Below, piece by piece: positions 1 through 9,790 of a DNA stretch of 64,000 nucleotides. This stretch comes from Brucella pseudintermedia (GTDB lineage: Bacteria; Pseudomonadota; Alphaproteobacteria; Rhizobiales; Rhizobiaceae). Location of the stretch: contig NZ_WBWE01000003.1 of the NCBI RefSeq assembly GCF_008932435.1, positions 62,001-126,000 of the forward strand, written 5' to 3'. Position numbers and translations under genes: made by a program. Below the pieces are notes generated by a model, which saw only the letters and a list, made by a program, of their open reading frames with translations, was not told the DNA's origin and searched no databases. How positions within the stretch are numbered: the stretch's first letter is position 1; the number at the start of each line of letters is the position of its first letter.

Positions 1-1
1 C

Positions 2-598
2 CTCAATTTCGTCTATGCGACGACGGCTCGCGAACGCGATGGTTTCAAGCAAGTTCGCAGTGCCGTGGAAGCCGGTGGTGAGCTGCGCCGTCGTTTTAGA
101 ACTGGCGAAAAGACAGGCATCCTGTTTGGCCGCGAACGCTTCGGCCTCAGCAATGAAGAAGTGGGGCTTGCGGACGAGTTGGTCACATTCCCCGTCAACC
201 CAGCCTTCGCATCGCTGAATATCGCGCAAGCTGTCCTGCTCATGTCTTATGAATGGATGAAGTCGGGCCTTGAAAAAGAAACAGAGACCGTATTCCGTGG
301 CCCGGAACTTGAACTGGCGCCGAAGAAGGAACTGCAGGGGCTCTTCAACCATCTGGAAGAAGCTCTTGATGTGCGCGGTTATTTCCGCCCTGAAGCCCGC
401 AAGGAAATCATGGTCAATAATCTGCGCGCCGTGCTGACGCGTGCGGGTTTCGCATCGGCAGAGCTGAAGCTACTGCGCGGCGTCATCACGTCGCTTGATG
501 TTTTCACGCCGAAGAAGCCGCGCGGCTCCGGTGCTCCCGACGGGCGTGCGCGAAAGCCGGCCACCGAGGCTCCGGCAACAAAGGACAAGGACGAATGA
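2..598 (+). CDS. trmJ: tRNA (cytidine/uridine-2'-O-)-methyltransferase TrmJ, 3' part
   Basis: This is the 3' portion of a SPOUT-family RNA methyltransferase; the reading frame is open to the left edge, so the start lies outside the window. The visible part carries the SPOUT signatures YATTARERD near the edge, [11 protein letters not shown] (the knotted SAM-binding loop) and [16 protein letters not shown]. In this family the enzyme 2'-O-methylates position 32 in the anticodon loop of some tRNAs, using S-adenosylmethionine. The C-terminal extension is helical and charged, as in TrmJ. The stop codon overlaps the murI start (ATGA), which suggests co-transcription and translational coupling. TrmJ is preferred over the related LasT/TrmL groups because of the extension and the murI neighbour. 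Confidence 0.85.
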   Translation, partial: LNFVYATTARERDGFKQVRSAVEAGGELRRRFRTGEKTGILFGRERFGLSNEEVGLADELVTFPVNPAFASLNIAQAVLLMSYEWMKSGLEKETETVFRGPELELAPKKELQGLFNHLEEALDVRGYFRPEARKEIMVNNLRAVLTRAGFASAELKLLRGVITSLDVFTPKKPRGSGAPDGRARKPATEAPATKDKDE

Positions 599-1431
599 AA
601 AACGCGCCCGCTGTGAGTTTCTCCGCCAAATCCCCTGCCGGCGCCGAAAGACCCATTCTGGTTTTTGACAGCGGCATCGGCGGACTGACGGTCTTGCGGG
701 AAGCGCGGGTGCTTATGCCGGATCGCCGTTTCGTCTATGTTGCCGACGATGCCGGATTTCCCTATGGCGGGTGGGAAGAGGATGCATTGAGGGGGAGGAT
801 CGTAGAGCTGTTCGGCAAGCTCATTGCCGACCATGATCCTGAAATTGCGGTCATCGCCTGCAATACCGCCTCCACGCTGGTGCTGGACGACTTACGGAAT
901 GCCTATCCTGCGGTGCCATTCGTGGGAACCGTACCGGCGATCAAGCCCGCCGCCGAAAGAACCTCGTCAGGCCTTGTTTCCGTGCTGGCTACCCCCGGCA
1001 CTGTCAAGCGGGCCTATACGCGAGACCTTATTCAATCCTTTGCTACGCAGTGCCATGTTCGTCTCGTCGGTGCTGACCAACTTGCGGCAGTGGCGGAAGC
1101 GCATATTCGTGGCGAGAAGATCGACGAGGCGCTGGTTGTGGAACAGATTGCTCCCTGTTTCATCGAACAGGATGGCAATCGTACCGACATCGTCGTTCTG
1201 GCCTGCACACACTATCCGTTTCTCGCCAATGTTTTCCGTCGGCTGGCGCCCTGGCCGGTTGACTGGCTCGACCCTGCCGAAGCGATTGCCCGCCGCACCG
1301 TTTCGCTGTTGAAACCACGCCGCGATGATGAGGAATTGCACCATCATAACGATCTGGCAGTCGTCACATCCCGGAATCCGGACTACGCCATCCGCAGGCT
1401 CATGCAGGGTTTCGGTTTGCATTTCGCCTGA
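595..1431 (+). CDS. murI: glutamate racemase MurI
   Basis: Glutamate racemase interconverts L- and D-glutamate in the cytoplasm and supplies D-Glu for peptidoglycan stem peptides. The 278-residue protein has the Asp25-Ser26 pair in FDSGIGG, the first catalytic cysteine Cys89 in ACNTAST, and the second, Cys204 followed by His206, in ACTHYPF. These are the two-base cysteine pair of the cofactor-independent racemases. The ATG lies inside the trmJ stop (ATGA overlap), with AAGGAC just upstream. An N-terminal tail of about 20 residues precedes the first strand, longer than in many MurI proteins. Identity is secure. Confidence 0.95.
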   Translation: MKNAPAVSFSAKSPAGAERPILVFDSGIGGLTVLREARVLMPDRRFVYVADDAGFPYGGWEEDALRGRIVELFGKLIADHDPEIAVIACNTASTLVLDDLRNAYPAVPFVGTVPAIKPAAERTSSGLVSVLATPGTVKRAYTRDLIQSFATQCHVRLVGADQLAAVAEAHIRGEKIDEALVVEQIAPCFIEQDGNRTDIVVLACTHYPFLANVFRRLAPWPVDWLDPAEAIARRTVSLLKPRRDDEELHHHNDLAVVTSRNPDYAIRRLMQGFGLHFA

Positions 1432-1502
1432 TCCCTCCCAAGGTCTTGAATTTTGCGGCCAAGTGGCGATCATGGCTATGATCGTTTCAGAGGGGAAATG
1501 CG

Positions 1503-2348
1503 ATGACCGGAACTATACCACGGATTACTCTTCCATCGGGACAGACAGTTCCGGCGCTCGGGCAGGGCACCTGGTATATGGGCGAGGACAGCGCACAACG
1601 CCGCCATGAAATCGAAGCGCTGAGGAGCGGTATCGATCTGGGGATGACACTGATCGATACGGCGGAAATGTATGCGGACGGCGAGGCGGAGGACGTGGTC
1701 GGTGAAGCTGTCTCAGGCCGACGGGACGATGTGTTCCTCGTCAGCAAGGTGCTGCCGTTCAATGCGTCGAGGAACGGCACAATCGAGGCCTGCGAGAGAA
1801 GCTTGAAGCGGCTTCGCACCGAACGTATCGATCTCTATCTCCTGCACTGGCGTGGGCAATATCCGCTTGAAGAGACCGTTGCGGCTTTTGAAGACCTGAA
1901 GCATGCGGGCAAGATCGCGAGCTGGGGTGTCAGCAATTTCGATACGGACGACATGAAAGAACTCGCCGACGTAGCGAACGGCATGGATGTTGCGACGAAC
2001 CAGATACTCTATAATCTGACGCGGCGCGGGCCCGAATTCGACCTGCTGCCTTGGTGTGCCGAGCGAAAAATTCCCCTGATGGCTTATTCCCCAATTGAAC
2101 AGGGACGGTTGCTGGGTAGTCCCGTATTAGCGGAAATTGCGGATGAAACTGGCGGAACGCCAGCTTCGGTCGCGCTTGCCTGGGCGATGCGCAACGGCAA
2201 TGTCATCGCAATTCCAAAGTCGTCCAACCTGCATCATGTCCGGGACAACAGAAAAGCCGCCGAGTTGCGGCTTTCCGACGATCAGTTGAAACGTCTGGAT
2301 CAGGTTTTCCCGCCGCCGTCCCGAAAAATGGCGCTGGAAATGCTCTAA
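1503..2348 (+). CDS. aldo/keto reductase (YeaE-like)
   Basis: A 281-residue NAD(P)H-dependent aldo/keto reductase with a single TIM barrel. The catalytic tetrad is complete: Asp52 and Tyr57 (IDTAEMYADG), Lys82 (VSKVLP) and His115 (LLHWRG). GVSNF and the C-terminal IPKSSN motif, which binds the cofactor phosphate, are present. It resembles E. coli YeaE, which reduces methylglyoxal, but the physiological substrate cannot be read from sequence. GAGGGG lies about 8 bases before the ATG. The last 15 coding bases (GCTGGAAATGCTCTA, completed by A as the stop) match the outer end of a repeat seen twice more in the window. Confidence 0.88.
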   Translation: MTGTIPRITLPSGQTVPALGQGTWYMGEDSAQRRHEIEALRSGIDLGMTLIDTAEMYADGEAEDVVGEAVSGRRDDVFLVSKVLPFNASRNGTIEACERSLKRLRTERIDLYLLHWRGQYPLEETVAAFEDLKHAGKIASWGVSNFDTDDMKELADVANGMDVATNQILYNLTRRGPEFDLLPWCAERKIPLMAYSPIEQGRLLGSPVLAEIADETGGTPASVALAWAMRNGNVIAIPKSSNLHHVRDNRKAAELRLSDDQLKRLDQVFPPPSRKMALEML

Positions 2349-2881
2349 CCTGTTTCCTTCTGGCGGGAATCCTTCTTGGCCTGCGCTACGCTTGCGGCCT
2401 TCCGCAACCGTCCACGTTCTGCGGGGCGGATAAGACTGCCATATTTTTCATTGGGAATATTGCGCATGCCCTCCAGTGCATGGCGGGTATTGAAATCCTT
2501 GCTTTTCTTTTCGCTTGCTTCCTTGGCCGCGAGCGCTTTGCGGGCATTGGCAATCAACTGAGCACTGGCCGCCATGCGGCGCCGGCGTTCAACTTCCGTG
2601 TTGATACGACGCAGTGCCATGGCCAAGACGGATACTTTCAGATGTGAACCTTCGTCCGCCTTGGAGGGCGTAGCCCCGCGAGCCGCCGCCTTGCCGCGCA
2701 TTTCGCGTCTGCGCTGATGGGCCTGATCTCGCGCCTTCTTGCGGCGTTCGCGGATCAGTTTCGCCAGATGGTCAAGCTCTTCATCGGGAACGTTCTGCAA
2801 AAAAGGATGGTGCGATTTTTCGACCAGTTCCTTTTCGTCGGTATTCAGAGCACGCGCTTCCTGCTTTCTGGTGACGGCCAT
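2345..2881 (-). CDS. conserved hypothetical charged protein
   Basis: A 178-residue, very basic and mostly helical protein, rich in Lys, Arg, Ala and Glu, with no membrane segment and no signal peptide. I do not recognise a domain. The start MAVTRK is chosen at 2881 because AAAGG lies 7-8 bases upstream; the frame stays open further 5' without a better ribosome site. It converges on the aldo/keto reductase gene and their stop codons overlap by a few bases. The high Lys/Arg content and coiled-coil-like spacing would fit nucleic-acid binding, but this is only inference. Confidence 0.6.
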   Translation of the reverse strand: MAVTRKQEARALNTDEKELVEKSHHPFLQNVPDEELDHLAKLIRERRKKARDQAHQRRREMRGKAAARGATPSKADEGSHLKVSVLAMALRRINTEVERRRRMAASAQLIANARKALAAKEASEKKSKDFNTRHALEGMRNIPNEKYGSLIRPAERGRLRKAASVAQAKKDSRQKETG

Positions 2882-2956
2882 TGGATAACCTTTCTGCTGG
2901 CGATAAAATTCCCGGTGGAATATAGGCGCGGTCGCCCGCATGGAAAGATAGGCTCC

Positions 2957-3331
2957 TCATTTCGGCTCATCCGCGTGGATGACTTCGCTTTGCTCTTCAA
3001 ACCGTTGCAAAAGCAGCTTCAATTCGTTGAGCGGCAGGTGCTCTGCGCCAATGGTTTCGATCTTCGTCGTCGAAACGATGGTCAGAATTTCATCAAGTTT
3101 GGCCTGCGTCGCACTCGCTTCGCGGTTCTGTGCATTCTGGATAAGGAAGACCATCAGAAAGGTGATTATGGTGGTCGATGTATTCACGACAAGTTGCCAT
3201 GTGTCCGAGAAGTTAAACAAGGGCCCGGTGACGCCCCATATGATGATGAACAAGCTCGCCAAGACAAATGCCAGATAATGCCCTGCAAGTTCGGCAGATT
3301 TCTCGCTGAGCTTTGTGAAGAACTGTGACAT
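2957..3331 (-). CDS. low-affinity iron permease family membrane protein
   Basis: A 124-residue protein of the low-affinity iron permease family (PF04120). It has two membrane segments (about residues 18-35 and 50-68) and the family core WGVTGPLFNFSDTWQL followed by NTSTTIITFLMVFLIQN. The C-terminal 50 residues are cytoplasmic and helical. The family name comes from a fungal transporter; in bacteria the function is unproven and iron transport should not be assumed. The start at 3331 is fixed by a clear GGAGG seven bases upstream (minus strand); upstream Met codons lack such a site. Confidence 0.75.
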   Translation of the reverse strand: MSQFFTKLSEKSAELAGHYLAFVLASLFIIIWGVTGPLFNFSDTWQLVVNTSTTIITFLMVFLIQNAQNREASATQAKLDEILTIVSTTKIETIGAEHLPLNELKLLLQRFEEQSEVIHADEPK

Positions 3332-3455
3332 CAAAAACCTCCAAAATGGCTGACATGAAACGCTCGATGGAGGGACGCGGTTCCGCACCCGACATGAAGG
3401 CGGGAACTTTCACGCGCTGGTCGACGTTTGTTCTGGATAGAAACGCGGAGGTTAG

Positions 3456-3821
<366 letters not shown>

Positions 3822-3837
3822 ACGATGACTGCTAGCA

Positions 3838-3864
3838 AGAAGCCGGGCTGTTCGTCCGGCTTCT
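3838..3864. terminator. hairpin between convergent genes
   Basis: A perfect 9-bp stem AGAAGCCGG/CCGGCTTCT with a 9-base loop lies between the convergent hypothetical gene and scpA. No run of T follows on either strand, so it is a weak intrinsic terminator at best and could instead protect 3' ends. Confidence 0.4.
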
Positions 3865-3915
3865 GAAGTCGTTCAGAAATAGAATCCTGTACTGAACGTA
3901 TCTAACTGATAATAT

Positions 3916-6060
3916 TCAAAGATTGCGGCGTTTGCCTTCCATCAGATCAAGTACCGCGCGGGCGCAGTCGAGCACATTCGATCCTGGTCCGAACACTGCC
4001 GCTACTCCATGATCGAACAGATACTGATAATCCTGACGCGGAACGACACCGCCGCAGACCACGATGATGTTTTCGGCGCCTTTTTTGCGCAGCGTGTCCA
4101 CAAGCTGAGGCAGGAGTGTCTTGTGACCGGCTGCGAGTGATGACACGCCAAGCACATGCACCTTTGCCGTGATAGCCATGTCGGCGGCTTCATCCGGCGT
4201 CTGAAATAGTGGTCCGGCTAGCACCTCAAAGCCAATATCACCGAATGCGGAGGCAATGATTTTGGCGCCACGATCATGTCCGTCCTGACCGAGCTTTGCT
4301 ACCATCACCTTCGGCGTTTCGCCAGTCTGTCTGGAGAAATCGCCAAGCCGGTCCACCAGCGTCTGATATTCGGGTTCGTCCTTATAGGCCGCGCCGTAGA
4401 CTTTTTTTACGACCTTGGGAACCGCCGCGTGATCACCGAATGCGCGGCGCATGGCATCGGAAATTTCACCGACGCTGGCGCGGGCACGCGACGCTTCGAC
4501 AGCAGCGGCCAGAAGGTTGCCTTCGCCCGTCGTCGCGACCTTTTCCAACTCCGCAAGCGCGGCTTCAACCTTTGCCTTGTTGCGCGTTTCCCTGATACGG
4601 TTGAGACGGGCAATTTGCGATTGGCGAACGGCCGAATTGTCGATCTCCAGAATGTCGATTTCGTCTTCCTGTTCCAGCCGGAACTTGTTGACGCCGACGA
4701 TAACTTCCTCGCCTTTATCGACTGCCGCCTGCCGCTTGGTGGCAGCTTCTTCGATAAGGCGTTTCGGAAGGCCGCTTTCGACGGCCTTTGTCATGCCGCC
4801 GAGCTTTTCGACTTCCTCAATCAGCGCCCACGCCTTTTCCGCCAATTCGTTGGTCAGGCTTTCGATGTAATAGGAACCCGCCAGCGGATCGACCACTTTG
4901 GTCACGCCGGTTTCATTTTGCAGGATAAGTTGCGTGTTGCGGGCAATGCGTGCGGAGAATTCTGTTGGCAAAGCAATGGCTTCGTCGAAAGAATTGGTGT
5001 GAAGCGATTGCGTGCCGCCAAGAGCCGCCGACATGGCCTCGAAAGCCGTACGGACGATGTTGTTATAAGGATCCTGTTCCTGCAAGGAGACGCCGGAAGT
5101 CTGGCAATGCGTGCGCAGCATCAGCGAGCCCGGTTTCTTCGGATTGAATTCCTTCATGATGCGCGACCAGAGCAGGCGTGCAGCGCGCAGCTTGGCGATC
5201 TCCATGAAGAAATTCATGCCGATTGCGAAGAAGAAGGATAGACGTCCCGCAAATTCATCGACATTCAGCCCCTTGTTGAGCGCGGCGCGTACATATTCGC
5301 GCCCGTCAGCAAGCGTGAAGGCCAGTTCCTGCATCAGCGTCGCGCCTGCCTCCTGCATGTGATAGCCGGAAATGGAAATGGAGTTGAATTTCGGCATTTC
5401 GGTTGCCGTATAGGCGATAATGTCCGCAATAATCCGCATGGATGGCTCTGGCGGATAGATATAGGTGTTGCGGACCATGAACTCCTTGAGGATGTCGTTC
5501 TGGATCGTGCCGGAAAGCTGCGCGCGGGGCACGCCCTGTTCTTCGCCCGCAACAATGAAATTGGCGAGGATCGGGATCACGGCACCATTCATCGTCATGG
5601 AGACAGAAATCTTTTCCAGCGGAATGCCGTCGAAAAGGATCTTCATATCCTCGACGGAATCGATCGCCACGCCAGCCTTGCCGACATCGCCTTCCACGCG
5701 CGGGTGATCACTGTCATAGCCGCGATGCGTGGCAAGATCGAAAGCCACCGATACGCCTTGCTGGCCGGCGGCGAGAGCCTTGCGATAGAATGCGTTCGAT
5801 TCTTCTGCCGTCGAGAATCCGGCATATTGGCGGATTGTCCATGGACGACCCGCATACATGGTAGCACGCGGACCGCGAACGAACGGCTCGAAACCGGGCA
5901 GGGTGCCCAGGTGATCAATCCCTTTCAGGTCATCTTCCGTGTAAAGCGGTTTTACGTCGATGCCTTCCGGCGTGTGCCAGATCAGGCTATCGGCTGGGCG
6001 CTTCAATTCCTTTTCGGCCAACGTTTCCCAGTCTGCACGGGTGGTGGGGCGCTCGCTCAT
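3916..6060 (-). CDS. scpA: methylmalonyl-CoA mutase (single-chain)
   Basis: A 714-residue adenosylcobalamin-dependent mutase that converts (R)-methylmalonyl-CoA to succinyl-CoA, the last step of propionyl-CoA assimilation. The N-terminal TIM barrel contains [18 protein letters not shown], where the substrate and cofactor meet. The C-terminal B12-binding domain has the base-off motif [10 protein letters not shown] with the cobalt ligand His595, then [10 protein letters not shown] and VVCGGVVP. It is the long homodimeric type in which one chain carries both domains. The start at ATG 6060 is chosen because GAGG lies 6 bases before it; an in-frame GTG four codons upstream overlaps the pccA stop. 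It is the last gene of pccB-pccA-scpA. No epimerase gene is visible nearby. Confidence 0.95.
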   Translation of the reverse strand: MSERPTTRADWETLAEKELKRPADSLIWHTPEGIDVKPLYTEDDLKGIDHLGTLPGFEPFVRGPRATMYAGRPWTIRQYAGFSTAEESNAFYRKALAAGQQGVSVAFDLATHRGYDSDHPRVEGDVGKAGVAIDSVEDMKILFDGIPLEKISVSMTMNGAVIPILANFIVAGEEQGVPRAQLSGTIQNDILKEFMVRNTYIYPPEPSMRIIADIIAYTATEMPKFNSISISGYHMQEAGATLMQELAFTLADGREYVRAALNKGLNVDEFAGRLSFFFAIGMNFFMEIAKLRAARLLWSRIMKEFNPKKPGSLMLRTHCQTSGVSLQEQDPYNNIVRTAFEAMSAALGGTQSLHTNSFDEAIALPTEFSARIARNTQLILQNETGVTKVVDPLAGSYYIESLTNELAEKAWALIEEVEKLGGMTKAVESGLPKRLIEEAATKRQAAVDKGEEVIVGVNKFRLEQEDEIDILEIDNSAVRQSQIARLNRIRETRNKAKVEAALAELEKVATTGEGNLLAAAVEASRARASVGEISDAMRRAFGDHAAVPKVVKKVYGAAYKDEPEYQTLVDRLGDFSRQTGETPKVMVAKLGQDGHDRGAKIIASAFGDIGFEVLAGPLFQTPDEAADMAITAKVHVLGVSSLAAGHKTLLPQLVDTLRKKGAENIIVVCGGVVPRQDYQYLFDHGVAAVFGPGSNVLDCARAVLDLMEGKRRNL

Positions 6061-6068
6061 ATCGAACC

Positions 6069-8072
6069 TCACTCGAATTCCATGATCAGTTCATCGACAG
6101 CGAGGCTTGCGCCCGCGTCCGCCGTGATGCGCTTTACGGTAGCACGGCGTTCGGCACGCAGCACGTTTTCCATCTTCATGGCCTCTACCGTGGCCAGCGG
6201 CTGGCCTGCTTCCACCGTCTCGCCATTCTTCACGAGAATGGAGGTGATGACGCCCGGCATCGGGCAGAGCAGCATCTTCGATGTGTCCGGCGGCAGCTTC
6301 ACCGGCATGAGTTTCGCAAGTTCTGCGATACGCGGCTTGCGAATGTGGGCCACCACGTCCATGCTGCGCCAGCGCAGACGCCAGCCGGTGCCGGCGCGCG
6401 AAACCTTTACCGCAATAGGCTTGCCAGCCACGGTGAATGAGCCCAGATGACTGCCGGGATGCCAGTCGCTGGCAACCGGCAAGCAGCCGCCATCCACGAA
6501 ATTGATCGTGGTGCCACCTTCACTCTCTGCAATTCGAACCGGCAAGGCGAAGCCCCCGAGCGTCGCCACCCAATCGGTCGCAACCGCGTGCTGTTCGCTG
6601 GAAAGCCGTCCGGAAATCTGCGCGTTGCGCCGCTCAATCGCCAGATTGATCTGCGCGGCAACCGCGGCAAGCACCCGCGCATCGTCTTCCGACACGGGCA
6701 CTCCGGCGAAGCCTTCCGGATATTCCTCGGCAATGAACGCGGTGGTGAGTGCCCCCTCGCGGAAGCGTGAATGGTCCATCACAGCAGACAGGAAGGGCAG
6801 GTTGTGGCCAATGCCTTCAACTTCGAATGCGTCCAAAGCATCACCCATTGCGGCGACGGCGCTGGCGCGATCCGGACCCCAGGTGCAAAGCTTGGCGATC
6901 ATCGGATCATAATACATTGAAATCTCGCCGCCCTCGAACACGCCCGTGTCGTTGCGTACGATTGTGCCATCCGGGTTACGGCCTTCGACCGGCGGACGGT
7001 AGCGGGTCAGCCTGCCGATAGACGGCAGGAAGTTGCGATAGGGGTCTTCCGCATAAAGACGGCTTTCAATCGCCCAGCCGTTCAACTTCACGTCGCTTTG
7101 GCCGAAGCGGAGCTTTTCACCGGATGCCACACGGATCATTTCTTCTACAAGATCGATGCCGGTGATGAGTTCCGTCACCGGATGCTCGACCTGCAATCTT
7201 GTATTCATTTCAAGGAAATAGAAGTTGCGACTGCCATCGACGATGAATTCCACCGTGCCTGCGGAAAAATAGCCAACGGCCTTTGCGAGAGCCACGGCCT
7301 GTTCGCCCATTGCTTTGCGGGTGGCTTCATCAAGGAATGGCGAAGGCGCCTCTTCGATGACTTTCTGGTTGCGGCGCTGGATGGAGCATTCACGCTCGCC
7401 GAGATAGACGACGTTACCATGCTGGTCACCCAGAACCTGAATTTCGATATGGCGCGGCTGGGTAACGAATTTTTCGATAAATATGCGGTCGTCGCCGAAG
7501 GAGGATTTGGCCTCATTGCGTGAAAGCTGAAAACCTTCGCGGGCCTCTTCGTCATTCCATGCGATGCGCATGCCCTTGCCGCCGCCGCCAGCGGACGCCT
7601 TGATCATCACTGGATAGCCAATGCTGCCAGCGATTTTGACCGCCTCGTCAGCATCCTCGATCAAGCCCATATGACCGGGGACGGTGGAAACACCGGCTTC
7701 GGCTGCGAGCTTCTTCGAGGTGATCTTGTCACCCATGGCGTCAATTGCGTTCACCGGCGGTCCGATGAAGGTGACGTTGGCTGCTTTCAGCGCTTCGGCA
7801 AAACGCGGGTTTTCCGACAGGAAGCCGTAGCCGGGATGCACGGCATCCGCGCCGGTTTCCTTGATTGCCGCGAGGATTTTGTCGATGACGATATAGGATT
7901 GATTGGATGGCGCTGGTCCGATGTGGATCGCTTCATCGGCCATTTTGACATGGAGCGCATTACGGTCCGCGTCAGAATAGACGGCAACCGTCGCGATACC
8001 CATTTTCTTCGCCGTTTTGATGACCCGGCACGCGATTTCGCCGCGATTGGCAATGAGAATTTTCTTGATCAT
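6069..8072 (-). CDS. pccA: propionyl-CoA carboxylase alpha subunit (biotin carboxylase + BCCP)
   Basis: A 667-residue biotin-carrying subunit. The order is biotin carboxylase N-domain ([14 protein letters not shown]), ATP-grasp with the glycine-rich loop [11 protein letters not shown], active-site [13 protein letters not shown], a linker domain, and a C-terminal biotinyl domain with VEAMKMEN, biotinylated at about Lys633. It carboxylates biotin with bicarbonate and ATP; the beta subunit then transfers CO2 to propionyl-CoA. The start [11 protein letters not shown] at 8072 matches the usual family start; an ATG seven codons upstream also exists and leaves only a few bases to the pccB stop. The stop overlaps the region before scpA, so the three genes are tightly coupled. 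Confidence 0.94.
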   Translation of the reverse strand: MIKKILIANRGEIACRVIKTAKKMGIATVAVYSDADRNALHVKMADEAIHIGPAPSNQSYIVIDKILAAIKETGADAVHPGYGFLSENPRFAEALKAANVTFIGPPVNAIDAMGDKITSKKLAAEAGVSTVPGHMGLIEDADEAVKIAGSIGYPVMIKASAGGGGKGMRIAWNDEEAREGFQLSRNEAKSSFGDDRIFIEKFVTQPRHIEIQVLGDQHGNVVYLGERECSIQRRNQKVIEEAPSPFLDEATRKAMGEQAVALAKAVGYFSAGTVEFIVDGSRNFYFLEMNTRLQVEHPVTELITGIDLVEEMIRVASGEKLRFGQSDVKLNGWAIESRLYAEDPYRNFLPSIGRLTRYRPPVEGRNPDGTIVRNDTGVFEGGEISMYYDPMIAKLCTWGPDRASAVAAMGDALDAFEVEGIGHNLPFLSAVMDHSRFREGALTTAFIAEEYPEGFAGVPVSEDDARVLAAVAAQINLAIERRNAQISGRLSSEQHAVATDWVATLGGFALPVRIAESEGGTTINFVDGGCLPVASDWHPGSHLGSFTVAGKPIAVKVSRAGTGWRLRWRSMDVVAHIRKPRIAELAKLMPVKLPPDTSKMLLCPMPGVITSILVKNGETVEAGQPLATVEAMKMENVLRAERRATVKRITADAGASLAVDELIMEFE

Positions 8073-8097
8073 CTTATTTGTACCTGGGGACATCTAC

Positions 8098-9630
8098 TCA
8101 AAGCGGAATGGTGTCGTGCTTCTTCCACGGCGTGCTTTGGCTCTTGTTGCGCAGGCTGGCAAAAGCGCGGGCAATGCGGCGGCGCGAGGAATGCGGCATG
8201 ATGACTTCATCTATGAAGCCGCGTTCAGCAGCGACAAACGGATTGGCGAAACGCTCCTCGTACTCCTTCGTGCGCGCGGCGATTTTTTCCACATCGCCCA
8301 ATTCGGAACGATAGAGGATTTCCGTTGCGCCTTTGGCACCCATCACAGCAATTTCTGCCGTCGGCCATGCGTAATTGATGTCAGCGCCGATATGTTTCGA
8401 CGCCATCACGTCATAGGCACCGCCATAGGCCTTGCGGGTAATGAGCGTGACCATGGGAACGGTGGCCTGGGAATAGGCAAAGAGCAGTTTTGCGCCGTGC
8501 TTGATGACCCCGCCATATTCCTGCGCTGTTCCCGGCAGGAAGCCCGGAACATCCACAAGCGTCAGGATCGGGATGTTGAAGGCATCACAAAAGCGAACGA
8601 AGCGAGCAGCCTTGCGCGATGAATCGATGTCGAGGCAGCCGGCGAGCACCATGGGCTGGTTTGCAACGACACCGATGGTCTGACCGTCCATCCGGATAAA
8701 GCCGGTGATGATGTTTCTCGCAAAAGCTTCCTGAATTTCAAAGAAGTCGTTTTCGTCGGCCAGCGCGTGGATAAGCTCTTTCATATCGTAAGGCTTGGTG
8801 GCGCTATCTGGGATCAGCGTGTCGAGCCGCATTTCAAGCCGCGCAGGGTCATCGAAAACCGGGCGCACGGGCGGCTTCTCCCGATTGTTGAGCGGCAGGA
8901 AGTCGAACAGAATGCGGACCTGTTCCAGTGCTTCGATGTCGTTCTCGTAAGCCCCGTCTGCGACCGATGATTTTCTGGTGTGGGTCGAGGCGCCGCCCAG
9001 TTCCTCAGCGGTGACAATTTCATTTGTGACGGTTTTCACCACGTCCGGCCCGGTCACGAACATGTAGGAACTATCTCGCACCATGAATATGAAGTCGGTC
9101 ATGGCGGGTGAATAAACCGCGCCGCCCGCGCAAGGCCCCATGATGACGGAAATCTGCGGTACCACGCCGGACGCGTCCACGTTGCGCTTGAAGACATCGG
9201 CATAGCCCGCGAGCGACGCGACGCCTTCCTGAATGCGCGCGCCACCGGAATCGTTGAGCCCGATGACAGGCGCGCCGTTCTTCATGGCCATATCCATGAT
9301 CTTGCAGATTTTCTGCGCATGGGTTTCAGACAATGAACCGCCAAGAACGGTGAAATCCTGGCTGAACACGTAAACCTGTCGGCCGTTGATCGTTCCCCAG
9401 CCTGTCACCACGCCGTCGCCAGCGACTTTCTGCTTTTCCATGCCGAAATCGACGCAGCGATGAGTGACATACATGTCGAACTCCTCGAACGACCCTTCGT
9501 CGAGAAGCACTTCGATCCTTTCACGGGCAGTGAGCTTGCCTTTGGCGTGCTGCGCGTCGATGCGGCGCTGGCCGCCACCAAGGCGGGCTTCCGCCCGGCG
9601 GGCTTCGAGCTGTTCAAGAAGTTCCTGCAT
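8098..9630 (-). CDS. pccB: propionyl-CoA carboxylase beta subunit
   Basis: A 510-residue carboxyltransferase of the crotonase-like ACCase beta family. Paired oxyanion-hole glycines are seen in [13 protein letters not shown] and in [28 protein letters not shown] and [15 protein letters not shown] are typical. It transfers the carboxyl group from carboxybiotin on PccA to propionyl-CoA to give methylmalonyl-CoA. Length and motifs fit PccB better than acetyl-CoA carboxylase AccD, and the neighbours pccA and scpA agree. GTGGGGAC precedes the ATG. Its upstream region is shared with the divergent regulator and holds two TTTGCAAA boxes. Confidence 0.94.
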   Translation of the reverse strand: MQELLEQLEARRAEARLGGGQRRIDAQHAKGKLTARERIEVLLDEGSFEEFDMYVTHRCVDFGMEKQKVAGDGVVTGWGTINGRQVYVFSQDFTVLGGSLSETHAQKICKIMDMAMKNGAPVIGLNDSGGARIQEGVASLAGYADVFKRNVDASGVVPQISVIMGPCAGGAVYSPAMTDFIFMVRDSSYMFVTGPDVVKTVTNEIVTAEELGGASTHTRKSSVADGAYENDIEALEQVRILFDFLPLNNREKPPVRPVFDDPARLEMRLDTLIPDSATKPYDMKELIHALADENDFFEIQEAFARNIITGFIRMDGQTIGVVANQPMVLAGCLDIDSSRKAARFVRFCDAFNIPILTLVDVPGFLPGTAQEYGGVIKHGAKLLFAYSQATVPMVTLITRKAYGGAYDVMASKHIGADINYAWPTAEIAVMGAKGATEILYRSELGDVEKIAARTKEYEERFANPFVAAERGFIDEVIMPHSSRRRIARAFASLRNKSQSTPWKKHDTIPL

Positions 9631-9730
9631 AAAGTCCCCACTTTTGGGTGCCTTCGGAAGGCGGGTTATGAAACTGAAAAATAGTCTTTTTCTCCTTTCT
9701 GCTTAAAATCCGAAGATGTTCTGGAAAAGC

Positions 9731-9790
9731 TTGAAAAGGTGCGATTGTGTAAGTTATAAATTTGCAAATAGCGAAATGCGAATTTGCAAA
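9731..9790 (+). promoter_or_regulatory. promoter and twin TTTGCAAA operator of the regulator gene, shared with pccB
   Basis: Two perfect palindromes TTTGCAAA lie at 9761-9768 and 9783-9790, 22 bases apart start to start, which is two helical turns. A plausible promoter for the regulator is TTGAAA (9731-9736), 18-base spacer, TATAAA (9755-9760), so transcription should begin near or within the first box. The last A of the second box is the A of the regulator's ATG. PccR/ScfR proteins are reported to bind TTTGCAAA-type repeats; here that role is inferred from position between pccB and the regulator. Confidence 0.7.

Noticed and set aside
4276-5241. Long open frames antisense to scpA, pccA and pccB
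   Set aside because: They follow the third-position GC bias of the real genes on the other strand; the sense frames have full enzyme motifs.
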